A DNA stretch of 14,080 nucleotides from CAYZJD01 sp964478455 (GTDB taxonomy: Bacteria > Acidobacteriota > Terriglobia > Bryobacterales > Bryobacteraceae), in assembly GCA_964478455.1 (NCBI GenBank), contig CAYZJD010000082.1:1-14080 (forward strand), in the 5' to 3' direction. Below, one piece after another: positions 1 to 7,048 of this stretch (its first letter is position 1; every line of letters starts with the position of its first letter). The position numbers were made by a program, and so were the translations under genes. The notes under the pieces are model-generated. The model was not told the origin of the DNA, searched no databases, and was given only the letters and a program-made list of their open reading frames with translations.

Positions 1-1
1 C

Positions 2-214
2 GGGCAGAGCGATCTGGATCTGCTGATTGTCAAGTCGGCAGAGGAGTCCGCTTCCAGGCAAACGGGCCAGGCGTACCGGGCGCTTTGGGGGATCAGTGTG
101 CCGGTCGACATACTGTGGTACACGCCGGAGGAGGTGGATTACTGGTCCGAAGTGAAGTACCACGTTGCGACCCGCGCCACCAGAGAAGGGCGAGTCCTTT
201 ATGAGAGGCACTAA
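2..214 (+). CDS. Minimal nucleotidyltransferase (MNT) domain protein, 5'-truncated at the window edge
   Basis: The frame is open from base 2 and gives the last 70 residues of a small protein. It begins with Gly-Gln-Ser-Asp-Leu-Asp-Leu-Leu-Ile-Val, the end of the GS...SDLDLLV motif of Pol-beta-type MNT domains, whose two aspartates bind metal. A third acidic residue sits in Pro-Val-Asp-Ile-Leu, followed by TPEE and a C-terminal EGRVLYER, all in family order. The upstream Gly-Ser helix is outside the window. The stop codon overlaps the start of the HEPN gene (201-214), the usual arrangement of MNT-HEPN pairs. In characterised MntA/HepT systems the MNT protein is an antitoxin that adds AMP to its HEPN partner. 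That role is inferred from family here. Confidence 0.85.
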   Translation, partial: GQSDLDLLIVKSAEESASRQTGQAYRALWGISVPVDILWYTPEEVDYWSEVKYHVATRATREGRVLYERH

Positions 215-601
215 CGAGGAGTACGCCCGCGGCCTGGCGCGCATAGCCGAGCACGATTGGAGGAGTGCGAGCATCGGACTTGCGCACGATGCGCCGTTGG
301 ACACCGTCTGTTTTCATCTTCAGCAGGCTGCGGAGAACTGCTCAAGGCGCTTCTCGTGGTCCGCGATCTGGACTATCCACTGACCCACGACTTGAAACGC
401 CTCGTGGACTTGGCCATTCCGGAGTTTCCGGCCCTGGAGGAACTCCGCGTTATGCTGCCGGACTACACAATGTTCGCGGTTGAAATGCGGTATGACGCGA
501 GCTTGTACCCAAGCAGCGAGCAGGCACAGGCTGCGTTCGAGACGATAGGCCGTCTGCGGTCGATGGCGCACTCGCTGCTGCCGCCGGAAGCGCGGCCCTG
601 A
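201..601 (+). pseudogene. HEPN-domain protein, partner of the MNT gene, interrupted by a one-base frameshift
   Basis: The ATG at 201 overlaps the MNT stop by 14 bases, so the pair is translationally coupled. Residues 1-45 run to FHLQQAAE, the HEPN signature. The frame then goes out of phase at 336-337, and the expected continuation LLKALLVVRDLDYPLTHDLKRL appears one frame over and runs to the TGA at 599-601. Adding one base at 336-338 gives a normal 133-residue protein (PF05168-like: QQAAEx-LLKALL, THDL, AVEMRY). I do not see the R-x4-6-H RNase motif of HepT toxins; the nearest Arg and His are separated by seven residues. It may therefore be a non-nuclease HEPN partner. The lesion could be a real mutation or a consensus error. 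Confidence 0.8.
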
Positions 602-623
602 GCACGCCGCCGGCCAATTCGAC

Positions 624-653
624 AATCCCAATCGGATTTGTTAGATTGGGATT
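624..653 (+). promoter_or_regulatory. 10-bp perfect inverted repeat ahead of the Tudor-like gene
   Basis: AATCCCAATC (624-633) pairs perfectly with GATTGGGATT (644-653) across a 10-base loop. It lies between the HEPN stop and the next start, and its 3' arm ends two bases before the AGGAG ribosome binding site (655-659). No T-run follows, so it is a poor intrinsic terminator. It could be an operator for a dimeric repressor or an RNA hairpin affecting translation. Confidence 0.5.
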
Positions 654-670
654 TAGGAGTCCCGCCCACG

Positions 671-907
671 ATGGCAGCGAAACCACCCTTTCCTCAAGGC
701 GCGCAGGTGGAACATCCCAAGTTCGGGTTCGGCACCGTTCTGTGGAGCAACGAGGAGCACATGGCGATCAAGTTCGACGATCACGGCGAGAAGAAGTTTG
801 TCACGCCGATCGTGTTTCCGAACTTAAAGAAGAGTGACCGGCAGCCGCCGGCCGAGAAGAAATCCCGCAGCCGGAAGCCGAAGGTCGCGCCGGCCGTGGC
901 GGGCTGA
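671..907 (+). CDS. Small DUF3553/Tudor-like domain protein with basic tail
   Basis: This is a 78-residue protein. I chose the ATG at 671 because AGGAG lies at 655-659 (11-base spacing) and the domain starts soon after; an in-frame TTG at 638 would add an unlikely leader inside the hairpin. Residues 9-45 read G-x-x-V-EHPKFGFGTVL, then a short beta-rich stretch ending in GEKKFV. This is the pattern of DUF3553-type small beta-barrels, which resemble the C-terminal Tudor-like domain of UvrD/PcrA helicases. Residues 53-72 are Lys/Arg/Pro-rich and probably disordered, possibly nucleic-acid binding. The exact role is unknown. The gene is codirectional with purQ, 88 bases upstream of it, with hairpins between. 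Confidence 0.75.
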   Translation: MAAKPPFPQGAQVEHPKFGFGTVLWSNEEHMAIKFDDHGEKKFVTPIVFPNLKKSDRQPPAEKKSRSRKPKVAPAVAG

Positions 908-922
908 GGAACCAGACGTTCC

Positions 923-974
923 CGCGGACCGACGTCCGCGCCACTTCCCCTGGGAGGAGGGGCTCGAACCCCTC
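923..974 (+). other. Two consecutive hairpins between the Tudor-like gene and purQ
   Basis: CGCGGAC/GTCCGCG (923-929 with 934-940, 4-base loop) is a strong GC stem 15 bases after the stop codon. It is terminator-like but lacks a T-run. GAGGGG/CCCCTC (957-962 with 969-974, 6-base loop) follows, its 5' arm overlapping the purine-rich GGGAGGAGGGG at 952-962. Together they may end the upstream transcript or control entry into the purine operon. No known riboswitch fold is recognisable in this short gap. Confidence 0.4.
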
Positions 975-995
975 ATGCTAGACTGAGAGTCTCCA

Positions 996-1682
996 ATGAG
1001 ATTCGGAGTCGTAGTGTTTCCAGGCAGCAACTGCGATCACGACGCCTGGTACGCCGTCAGCGCTAATCTCGGTCACGAAGCCGAGTTCATCTGGCACGAC
1101 GATACGCGGCTCGGCAACGTCGATGCCGTCATCCTTCCGGGCGGTTTCTCCTACGGCGACTACCTGCGGTGCGGCGCGATCGCGAAATTCTCGCGCGTGA
1201 TGAGCGCGGTACGCAGGTACGCAGCCGAAGGCGGCCTGGTCATCGGCATCTGCAACGGCTTCCAGATCCTGGTGGAAAGCGGGCTGTTGCCCGGCGCGCT
1301 GGTGCGCAACCGGGGGCTCAAGTTCATCTGCCGGCCGGTGGATCTGGTGACCGTGACCGCCGATTCCCCCTTTACCTGCAAAGCCGCCAAAGGCCAGGTG
1401 CTGACGGTGCCCATCGCGCACGGTGAAGGCTGCTACTACGCCGACGAGCGCACGCTGGACGAACTCGAAGCTGAGGACCGCGTGGTGTTCCGCTACGCGG
1501 GCAATCCGAACGGCTCGCTGAGGGACATCGCGGGAATCCTGAGTCGCGAGCGCAACGTGATGGGCATGATGCCGCATCCGGAGCGGGCCTCGGATCCGCT
1601 GATGGGCTCGACGGACGGGCTGGTGGTGTTCCAGTCGATGGTGGCGGCGCTGGAACTGGCGCCGGCCGGGTTGAAGGGATGA
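996..1682 (+). CDS. purQ: Phosphoribosylformylglycinamidine synthase subunit PurQ (glutaminase)
   Basis: The product has 228 residues, the normal length for stand-alone PurQ. It is the class I glutamine amidotransferase subunit of FGAM synthase: it hydrolyses glutamine and passes ammonia to PurL in step 4 of purine synthesis in the cytosol. Visible landmarks are the N-terminal VVVFPGSNCD, LPGGFSYGDYLR (residues 47-58), the nucleophile Cys86 in GICNGFQIL, GEG at 143-145, and the catalytic His194-Pro-Glu196 in MMPHPE. The start is supported by the conserved N-terminus and a weak GAGAG at 985-989, 6 bases upstream. Its stop overlaps the purL start (ATGA), implying translational coupling. The small subunit purS, often directly upstream, is absent here. 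Confidence 0.97.
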   Translation: MRFGVVVFPGSNCDHDAWYAVSANLGHEAEFIWHDDTRLGNVDAVILPGGFSYGDYLRCGAIAKFSRVMSAVRRYAAEGGLVIGICNGFQILVESGLLPGALVRNRGLKFICRPVDLVTVTADSPFTCKAAKGQVLTVPIAHGEGCYYADERTLDELEAEDRVVFRYAGNPNGSLRDIAGILSRERNVMGMMPHPERASDPLMGSTDGLVVFQSMVAALELAPAGLKG

Positions 1683-3887
1683 GCGCGATCACCCCCGACC
1701 TCGTCGCGGCCCACCAACTCAGCGAAGACGAATACCAGCGCATCTGCTCGATCCTGGGGCGCGAGCCCACCTACACCGAACTCGGCATCTTCAGCGTGAT
1801 GTGGAGCGAGCACTGCTCGTACAAAAGCTCGCGGCTGCACCTGAAGAAGCTGCCGACGCGGAGCAAGCTGGTGATCCAGGGCCCGGGTGAAAACGCGGGG
1901 ATCGTCGACATCGGCGAGGGCTACGCCATCGCCTTCAAGATCGAGTCGCACAACCATCCGAGCTTCATCGAGCCGTTCCAGGGAGCGGCGACGGGCGTGG
2001 GCGGCATCTTGCGCGATGTGTTCACCATGGGCGCGCGGCCGATCGCGGTGATGGACTCCCTCCACTTCGGGCCGCTCGACGATCCTCAGGTGGGGGCCCG
2101 CAACCGGCGCATTTTGAGCGGGGTGGTGGCGGGGATCGCGCACTACGGCAACTGCTTCGGCGTTCCAACGATCGGGGGCGAGTGCCTGTTCGATCCCAGT
2201 TACAACGGCAACCCGCTGGTCAACGTTTTCGCCCTCGGCGTGTTCAAGAAAGACGAGATCTTCTACGCGCGGGCGAGCGGGGCCGGCAACCCGGTGATCT
2301 ACGTCGGCGCCAAGACAGGACGCGACGGCATCCACGGCGCGTCGATGGCCTCAGCCGAGTTCAGCGAGGAATCCAAGCAGAAGCGTCCGAACGTGCAGGT
2401 TGGCGACCCGTTCATGGAGAAACTGTTGCTGGAAGCGTGCCTGGAAGCGATGAAGACGGGCGCGATCGTCGGCATCCAGGACATGGGCGCGGCCGGGCTG
2501 ACCTGCTCCACCTGCGAGATGGGGAGCCGCGGCGGCACCGGCGTCGAGATCGACCTCCGCTACGTTCCGCAACGCGAGACGCGCATGACGCCTTACGAGA
2601 TCATGCTGTCGGAATCGCAGGAGCGGATGCTGCTGGTGGCCGAGAAAGGACGGGAGGACGAGGTCGTTGCCGTCTTCCGCAAGTGGGGGCTGGATGCAGT
2701 CACGATCGGGCACGTCACCGACGACGGACTGCTGCGGGTGAGGGACCACGGCGAGGTTGTGGCCGAGATTCCGAGCCGCGAACTGGCAGAGGAAGCGCCC
2801 CTGTACGACCGGCCGCACACGAAGCCGCTGCGGCGCTGGCCGCTGGAGGCGCCCGGATACCAGCCGGCCGCTCCGCAAGCGGCGCTCGAGATGTTGCTCT
2901 GCTCGGGGGATGTCTGCTCGAAGCGGTGGATCTGGGAGCAGTACGACTACATGGTCCGCACGAACACGACGCAGGGGCCGGGCGGGGACGCGGCGGTCGT
3001 CCGGATCAAGGAGACGGGCACGTCGGTGGCCATGGCGCTGGACGGCAACAACCGCCACTGCGCACTGTCGCCTCGGGAAGGAGCCCGTCNNNNNNNNNNG
3101 CCGGAACCTGTCGACCGTGGGCGCGGTGCCGGTGGCCGCGACCAACTGCCTGAACTTCGGCAACCCGGAGCGGCCGGAGATCATGGCCCAGCTCGTGGAG
3201 GCGATCGAAGGGATGGGCGAAGCGTGCGCGCACTTCGAGACGCCGATCACCGGCGGCAACGTGAGCCTGTACAACGAGACGCTGGGCGAGGCGGTGGATC
3301 CGACTCCGGTGGTGGGCATCGTCGGGCTGCTCAAGACCGCAGCCCCGCTGGCCATTGATTTCAAGGGTCCGGGGCGGGCGGTGATGCTCGTTGGCGGACT
3401 CGGCGAGTGCGACCGCGTTCGCTTCGGCGGCACCCAGTACGCCAAAGTCGTCTTGGGAACCGCGTGGGGCCTGCCGCCGGCGCTGGACATGGATTACGAA
3501 AAGCGAGTCCAGGCGGCGATACGGGAAGTGGCGGCTGCGCGACTGGCGGAATCGGCGCACGACCTGAGCGACGGCGGCCTGGCGGTCGCCCTGGCCGAAT
3601 CCTCGTTCGGCAGGTCCGGTGTGGGGGCGGCAGTGGAACTGGACTCCGCGATGCCCGCCGAGTGGCTGCTGTTCCACGAAGGACCGTCGCGGATCCTGAT
3701 CTCGACCCAGTTTCCGGAGCGGGTGGAGCGCGTCGCGGAGGAGCACGGTGTCGCCGCGTTGCGCATCGGCGTGACGGTCGAGAACCGGCTGGCGATCCGC
3801 GCCGGCGGTACGCTGCTAGTCGAGGCGGAAACGAAGCGGTTGCGCGACCTCTGGGAAAGCGCGCTCGAGAGGGCGTTGAGGGGCTGA
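1679..3887 (+). CDS. purL: Phosphoribosylformylglycinamidine synthase subunit PurL (small type), interrupted by an assembly gap
   Basis: This ATP-dependent synthetase subunit converts FGAR plus ammonia to FGAM. Before the gap the frame from 1679 gives 470 residues: WSEHCSYK (active-site His45), AFKIESHNHPS (Lys87, Mg-binding Glu89, catalytic His91), GPGENAG and DMGAAGL. Ten Ns at 3090-3099 then break it. After the gap the true frame is offset and reads RNLSTVGA, NCLNFGNPE, GGNVSLYNE and HDLSDGGL to the TGA at 3885-3887. Known bases total 2,199, a multiple of 3, so the real gap must also be a multiple of 3. Family alignment from memory suggests about 18 bases, giving about 738 residues, normal for small PurL. 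Small PurL works with PurQ and PurS. The gene is almost certainly intact in the organism. Confidence 0.96.
3090..3099. other. Assembly gap (10 N) inside purL
   Basis: Ten undetermined bases lie between a codon for Arg (3086-3088) plus one base and the codon for Arg at 3102. Ten is incompatible with the reading frame, so it is a placeholder length. The missing residues should correspond to the conserved AVAEA segment before RNLS. Confidence 0.97.
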
Positions 3888-3891
3888 GGCG

Positions 3892-5304
3892 ATGTTCGAC
3901 AAACTCCACGAAGAGTGCGGTGTCGTCGCCATTTACGGGCATCCGGAAGCGGCCAACCTGGCTTACCTGGGCCTGCACGCGTTGCAGCACCGCGGGCAGG
4001 AGAGCGCGGGAATTGCCGCGAGCGACGGCAAGACCATCCAATGCGAGAAGCACATGGGCCTGGTCGCCGAGATTTTCACGCCCGAGGTTCTGGGAAGGCT
4101 TCCGGGCGAGCTGGCCATCGGCCACACGCGATATTCGACCGCCGGCGACACGGTGCTGCTGAACGCGCAGCCGTTCTCGGTGGCCTGCAACAAAGGCCAG
4201 ATCGCGGTGGCCCATAACGGGAATCTCACCAACGCCGCCGAGGTGCGGGGCCAGCTCGAGCGGGAAGGCTCGATCTTCCAGGCATCGAGCGACACCGAGG
4301 TAATCCTGCACCTGGTGGCGCGGTCGAGGGAGCGAACGCTGGCGGGCGCGCTGCGGGAAGCGCTGCTCCAGATCGAGGGCGCCTTCTCCCTGGTGTTCCT
4401 GGCCGAGGACCGGGTGATTGTGGCGCGCGATCCGCACGGCTTCCGGCCGCTGGCCATGGGCCAGATGGATCTCTCGGGCGGAAAGAAGTGCTACGTGTTC
4501 GCGTCGGAGACGTGCGCGTTCGACCTGATCGGCGCCGTCTACCTGGACGACGTCGAGCCGGGCGAGATGGTCGTCGCCGGACCGGAAGGTCTGACGCGCG
4601 AGCGGTACGCGCCGGCGCGTCCGCGGGCGCACTGCGTCTTCGAGCACGTCTACTTCTCGCGGCCGGATTCGACGGTGTTCGGCCGGCCGGTGCAGGTGTC
4701 GCGCGAAATGCTGGGGCGGCTGCTGGCGCGCGAGCACCCGGCCGCCGCGGACCTGGTGGTTCCCGTGCCGGATTCGGGAGTGACAGCGGCCCTCGGCTTC
4801 TCGGCCGAGTCAGGCATTCCCTTCCGCTTCGCGCTGATCCGGAACCACTACGTGGGCCGGACGTTCATCGAGCCGTCGCAGGCCATCCGCGACTTCGGCG
4901 TGAAGCTGAAGCTGAATCCGGTCCGCAGCCTGCTCGAGGGCAAAAGCGTGGTGCTGGTGGACGACTCGATCGTGCGGGGAACTACCAGCCGGAAGATCGT
5001 CCGCATGGTGCGCAGCGCCGGGGCGCGCGAGGTCCATCTGCGGATCTCCTGCCCGCCGACGATGTCGCCGTGTTTCTACGGTGTGGACACGCCGACCAAG
5101 AGTGAGCTGATTGCCGCCAACAGCTCGGTCGAGGAGATACGCAAGTTCGTCGAAGCCGACACGCTCGGGTATTTGTCACTCACCTCGCTGCGCCAAGCGG
5201 TGGCCGACGACAACCTCGAATACTGCTACGCCTGCTACACGGGCGACTACCCCACCGAGCTGATCAACATCGAGGAGCTGATGGCGGCGAAGAAGCACCG
5301 CTAG
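3892..5304 (+). CDS. purF: Amidophosphoribosyltransferase PurF
   Basis: This 470-residue enzyme catalyses step 1 of purine synthesis, PRPP plus glutamine to 5-phosphoribosylamine. The N-terminal Ntn glutaminase domain starts after a short propeptide (MFDKLHEE) whose removal would expose the nucleophile Cys9. LQHRGQESAG, GHTRYST (78-84), AHNGNL and SDTEV follow in family order. The C-terminal phosphoribosyltransferase domain carries the PRPP loop VVLVDDSIVRGTT (353-365). Cys248, Cys394, Cys445 and Cys448 are spaced like the four [4Fe-4S] ligands of Bacillus-type PurF, so this is the propeptide, iron-sulfur class. The start has GAGGGG at 3878-3883, 8 bases upstream, and lies 4 bases after the purL stop. 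It is probably feedback-inhibited by purine nucleotides, as the family is. Confidence 0.97.
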   Translation: MFDKLHEECGVVAIYGHPEAANLAYLGLHALQHRGQESAGIAASDGKTIQCEKHMGLVAEIFTPEVLGRLPGELAIGHTRYSTAGDTVLLNAQPFSVACNKGQIAVAHNGNLTNAAEVRGQLEREGSIFQASSDTEVILHLVARSRERTLAGALREALLQIEGAFSLVFLAEDRVIVARDPHGFRPLAMGQMDLSGGKKCYVFASETCAFDLIGAVYLDDVEPGEMVVAGPEGLTRERYAPARPRAHCVFEHVYFSRPDSTVFGRPVQVSREMLGRLLAREHPAAADLVVPVPDSGVTAALGFSAESGIPFRFALIRNHYVGRTFIEPSQAIRDFGVKLKLNPVRSLLEGKSVVLVDDSIVRGTTSRKIVRMVRSAGAREVHLRISCPPTMSPCFYGVDTPTKSELIAANSSVEEIRKFVEADTLGYLSLTSLRQAVADDNLEYCYACYTGDYPTELINIEELMAAKKHR

Positions 5305-5328
5305 CCCGGCGCGTTCGCGGCATCTTCC

Positions 5329-5390
5329 GCCTCCGTTCGTCGTCCGTCTGCCGGAGGCCACCAGGGTTCCCGCCGGAGTCTTCCGACTCC
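5329..5390. terminator. Candidate bidirectional terminator hairpins between purF and fic
   Basis: Two inverted repeats lie in the 121-base space between the convergent stop codons: GCCTCCG/CGGAGGC (5329-5335 with 5352-5358, 16-base loop) and GGAGTC/GACTCC (5375-5380 with 5385-5390, 4-base TTCC loop). Neither has a clear T-run on either strand, so the assignment rests on position and stem strength. Confidence 0.4.
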
Positions 5391-5400
5391 AGCGAGCCGG

Positions 5401-5442
5401 TTATTACCACCTTTATTACCACGATTCATGGATTATTACCAC
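5401..5442. repeat. Three direct copies of TTATTACCAC at the 3' end of fic
   Basis: Identical 10-mers start at 5401, 5413 and 5433. On the fic strand they read GTGGTAATAA; the first encodes the Arg-Gly-Asn-Asn just before the stop and the other two lie just past it. They are AT-rich islands in GC-rich DNA. The pattern looks like local repeat expansion at the gene end. Confidence 0.8.
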
Positions 5443-6480
5443 GTTTCCGCCAGACCGCTCCAGCGCCGGCGCCCTCGCAGAAGATCTCGCCGTTCTTCTT
5501 CAACCTGTTGATGACGACGCGGATCATGTCGCGGGTAACGTTGGGACAAGCGCGCTCCAACTCCACCATTCGGAAACCGTCTGGCAGGCTGCGGATAGCG
5601 TCCAGCACCAGTTGAGTCTTTGCTCCACGGGCGGCGCTCAGCGAGCCGACTCGTCCCTCGAAGTCACGGTACACCGCAGTCAAGAAGCCGAGGAAGTACT
5701 CGGTCCACGGGCGCACATCGTGCTTGCCCGCGTGCCACCCTTGCGAGGACCTGTACAGGGCATCGTAATACGTGTCACGGCTCTTCTCAAAGGTTGCCTC
5801 GATGCTGATAAACCGGCCAACCTGGTAGCCGGCCTGGTAGAGCAAGAGCAGCGTCAACAGGCGGGCCATCCGGCCGTTGCCATCGACAAAGGGGTGCACG
5901 CAGAGGAAGTCCAGAACATAGGCGGGGATGAGCAGAAGTCTCTCGACCTTGTCCTGCCTCCAAAGGCGACCGAATTCGGTATGAAGGCGCTGCATGAACT
6001 CGGGCGTCGTGGCGCTGGAACCGGATGGAACCGGACTTTCCGCGTGCCACCCTGAACAACCTCCACAATCTCGTTGTCCACAGGCTTCCACCGTCCGCCC
6101 AGCGTCTCGCCGTACTTGTACAGATCCCGGTGAAGTTGCAGCACGACTGGTGTGGTAAAGGGGATGTTCGGATAGTCGGCGTGGATGGTGTTCAGCACAT
6201 CCCGGTAGCCGGCGATCTCCTGCTCTGAGCGGTCTCGCGGGGTGGTCTTCTGCGCCACCAGCGCCTGAATCCTCTTCGGTGGCGCAATGACTCCTTCGAG
6301 CCGGTTGGAGGACTCGATGCTCTGGACAACGGCAACCTGCCGCAGGGTCTCGAGTGCTTGGGGGAACTGCTGCCGGTACAGCGCCTCCCGTCCTTTGAAT
6401 TCGCCGAGCAAGCGAACGGTACGCAACATGTCCTGCGTGATTGCTTGGCGCTCGATCCGGTCTTTCTCGAAGGATTTCAT
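5426..6480 (-). pseudogene. Fic-domain protein AMP-transferase, class II-type, interrupted by a one-base frameshift
   Basis: Fic enzymes usually transfer AMP from ATP to a hydroxyl of a target protein. The start is the ATG at 6480 with GGGAG five bases upstream. The N-terminal frame gives about 156 residues, including S-NRL-EG (Ser58, Glu62, Gly63), which fits the (S/T)xxxE(G/N) inhibitory helix motif that precedes the Fic core in class II proteins, then GRWKPVDN and VRFHPVPA. The frame is lost near 6008-6012. TPEFMQRLH continues one frame over to the core motif HPFVDGNGRMAR (about residues 196-207, catalytic His196) and a winged-helix-like C-terminus ending in RGNNP. Adding one base gives 351 residues, a normal length. 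The intact core suggests either a recent mutation or a consensus error. The gene converges on purF and is not part of that operon. Confidence 0.85.
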
Positions 6481-6670
6481 ATCGTCTCCCAGCCCTATCT
6501 AGTTCAGAGGCATCTGCTTGTCCTCGCAGGCAACTCCTCGTGCAGTTGCGTGGTTGCTGAGGCCTTTCAATAGCGCTCGCTCCTCACCGCCGGATGGGGA
6601 GAGTTTGATGAACGCGTGGAGAAGCTGCGTGAAAGAGCTGTTGCGGCGAAGTGCCGCGCAGTAGGGCGGG

Positions 6671-6759
6671 CCGGTCACGATAACATCATCGGCATCCGTG
6701 ACCGGTAGGCCCAACGGGCTCGTTTGAACAACAACCGGACTTGGCGCGCCTCCGGTCAC
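6671..6759. promoter_or_regulatory. Three copies of GTGACCGG, two forming a 9-bp inverted repeat
   Basis: CCGGTCACG (6671-6679) and CGTGACCGG (6697-6705) form a perfect inverted repeat with a 17-base spacer. A third copy, CCGGTCAC, lies at 6752-6759. Centre-to-centre spacings are 27 and 54 bases. The cluster sits between divergent genes, as expected of an operator array, but no known regulator is assigned. Confidence 0.45.
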
Positions 6760-6856
6760 CTCAAGAAGCGGTTGATGATGAGTCACCCTTGCAGCATTTG
6801 ACCACCACGGCAGGTCGCGCTGCAGGTTGAAAATGCAAAACGCTATCAAGTGCAAT

Positions 6857-6883
6857 TTGCCCGTCCTTCCCGCGCATTACACT
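6857..6883 (+). promoter_or_regulatory. Possible promoter for a leaderless aminotransferase transcript
   Basis: TTGCCC (6857-6862) and TACACT (6878-6883) resemble -35 and -10 boxes with a 15-base spacer, two short of the ideal. Transcription would begin about at the ATG at 6890, which lacks a properly spaced ribosome site (AAGG abuts it), consistent with a leaderless mRNA. Confidence 0.25.
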
Positions 6884-6889
6884 GCAAGG

Positions 6890-7040
6890 ATGGTGACGGC
6901 GAAGGTCGCTTCATCCGCCCTGGAGGTGCCGCACTCCCGAATCCGCGAACTGGCCGAGGTGGCCATGTCCATGGACGGAGTGCTGAAGCTGTACTTCGGC
7001 GAGTCAAACCTGCCAACGCCGGGCTATATCAAGCGCGCGG
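6890..7040 (+). CDS. PLP-dependent aminotransferase class I/II, N-terminal fragment cut at the axis
   Basis: Fifty codons are preserved before the sequence folds back. They contain SRIRELAEVAM, a short hydrophobic strand (VLKLYFGE) and NLPTPGYIKRA, matching the N-terminal pattern SRIRE...GEPDFPTPxxIKxAA of fold-type I aminotransferases (aspartate and related amino acids, PLP cofactor). The substrate cannot be told because the PLP lysine and the rest, normally about 340 more residues, are missing. The ATG at 6890 is chosen since the conserved part begins shortly after; a frame start further upstream at 6827 adds residues unlike the family. The frame runs past the axis to a stop at 7057, but those last residues come from mirrored sequence and are not real. 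Confidence 0.85.
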
Positions 7041-7048
7041 CCGCGCGC
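7033..7048. repeat. 16-bp GC-only palindrome at the axis of the inverted repeat
   Basis: The axis sits in GCGCGCGGCCGCGCGC, which contains a GCGGCCGC octamer centred at 7040/7041. It falls inside the aminotransferase reading frame at the point where the family usually reads like IK-x-AA-x-AL. An uninterrupted gene could read Lys-Arg-Ala-Ala-Ala-Arg here, so this short palindrome may be native to the gene. If so, it is where an assembler, or a polymerase by template switching, could turn back on the opposite strand. Confidence 0.7.

Larger units (their letters stand above)
6481..6889. other. Intergenic region between divergent fic and aminotransferase genes
   Basis: About 410 bases lie between the two divergent starts. 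An open frame of 118 codons with a TTG start exists on the minus strand (6499-6855), ending 18 bases before fic, but it has no family motif I recognise, no good ribosome site and weaker third-position GC than the pur genes. I do not call it a gene. The region holds the GTGACCGG copies described separately and presumably the promoters of both flanking genes. Confidence 0.6.

Noticed and set aside
975..986. Three-codon upstream ORF (ATG CTA GAC TGA) before purQ
   Set aside because: Too short to support, with no well-spaced ribosome site.
951..991. tRNA-like T-arm (GGGGTTCGAGCCCC on the minus strand)
   Set aside because: Only a T-arm lookalike is present. No anticodon arm, D arm or matching 5' acceptor strand can be placed, and the needed length would run into purQ.
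6016..6035. Perfect tandem 10-bp repeat TGGAACCGGA in fic as the cause of its frameshift
   Set aside because: Removing one copy does not restore the correct frame, and the duplicated stretch encodes the family-like VRFHPVP; the missing base lies just beyond it.
6499..6855. 118-codon open frame upstream of fic (mirror 7226-7582), with TGPPYC resembling a methyltransferase NPPY-type motif
   Set aside because: TTG start, no ribosome site, weaker codon bias, and no second methyltransferase motif; the short match is not enough.
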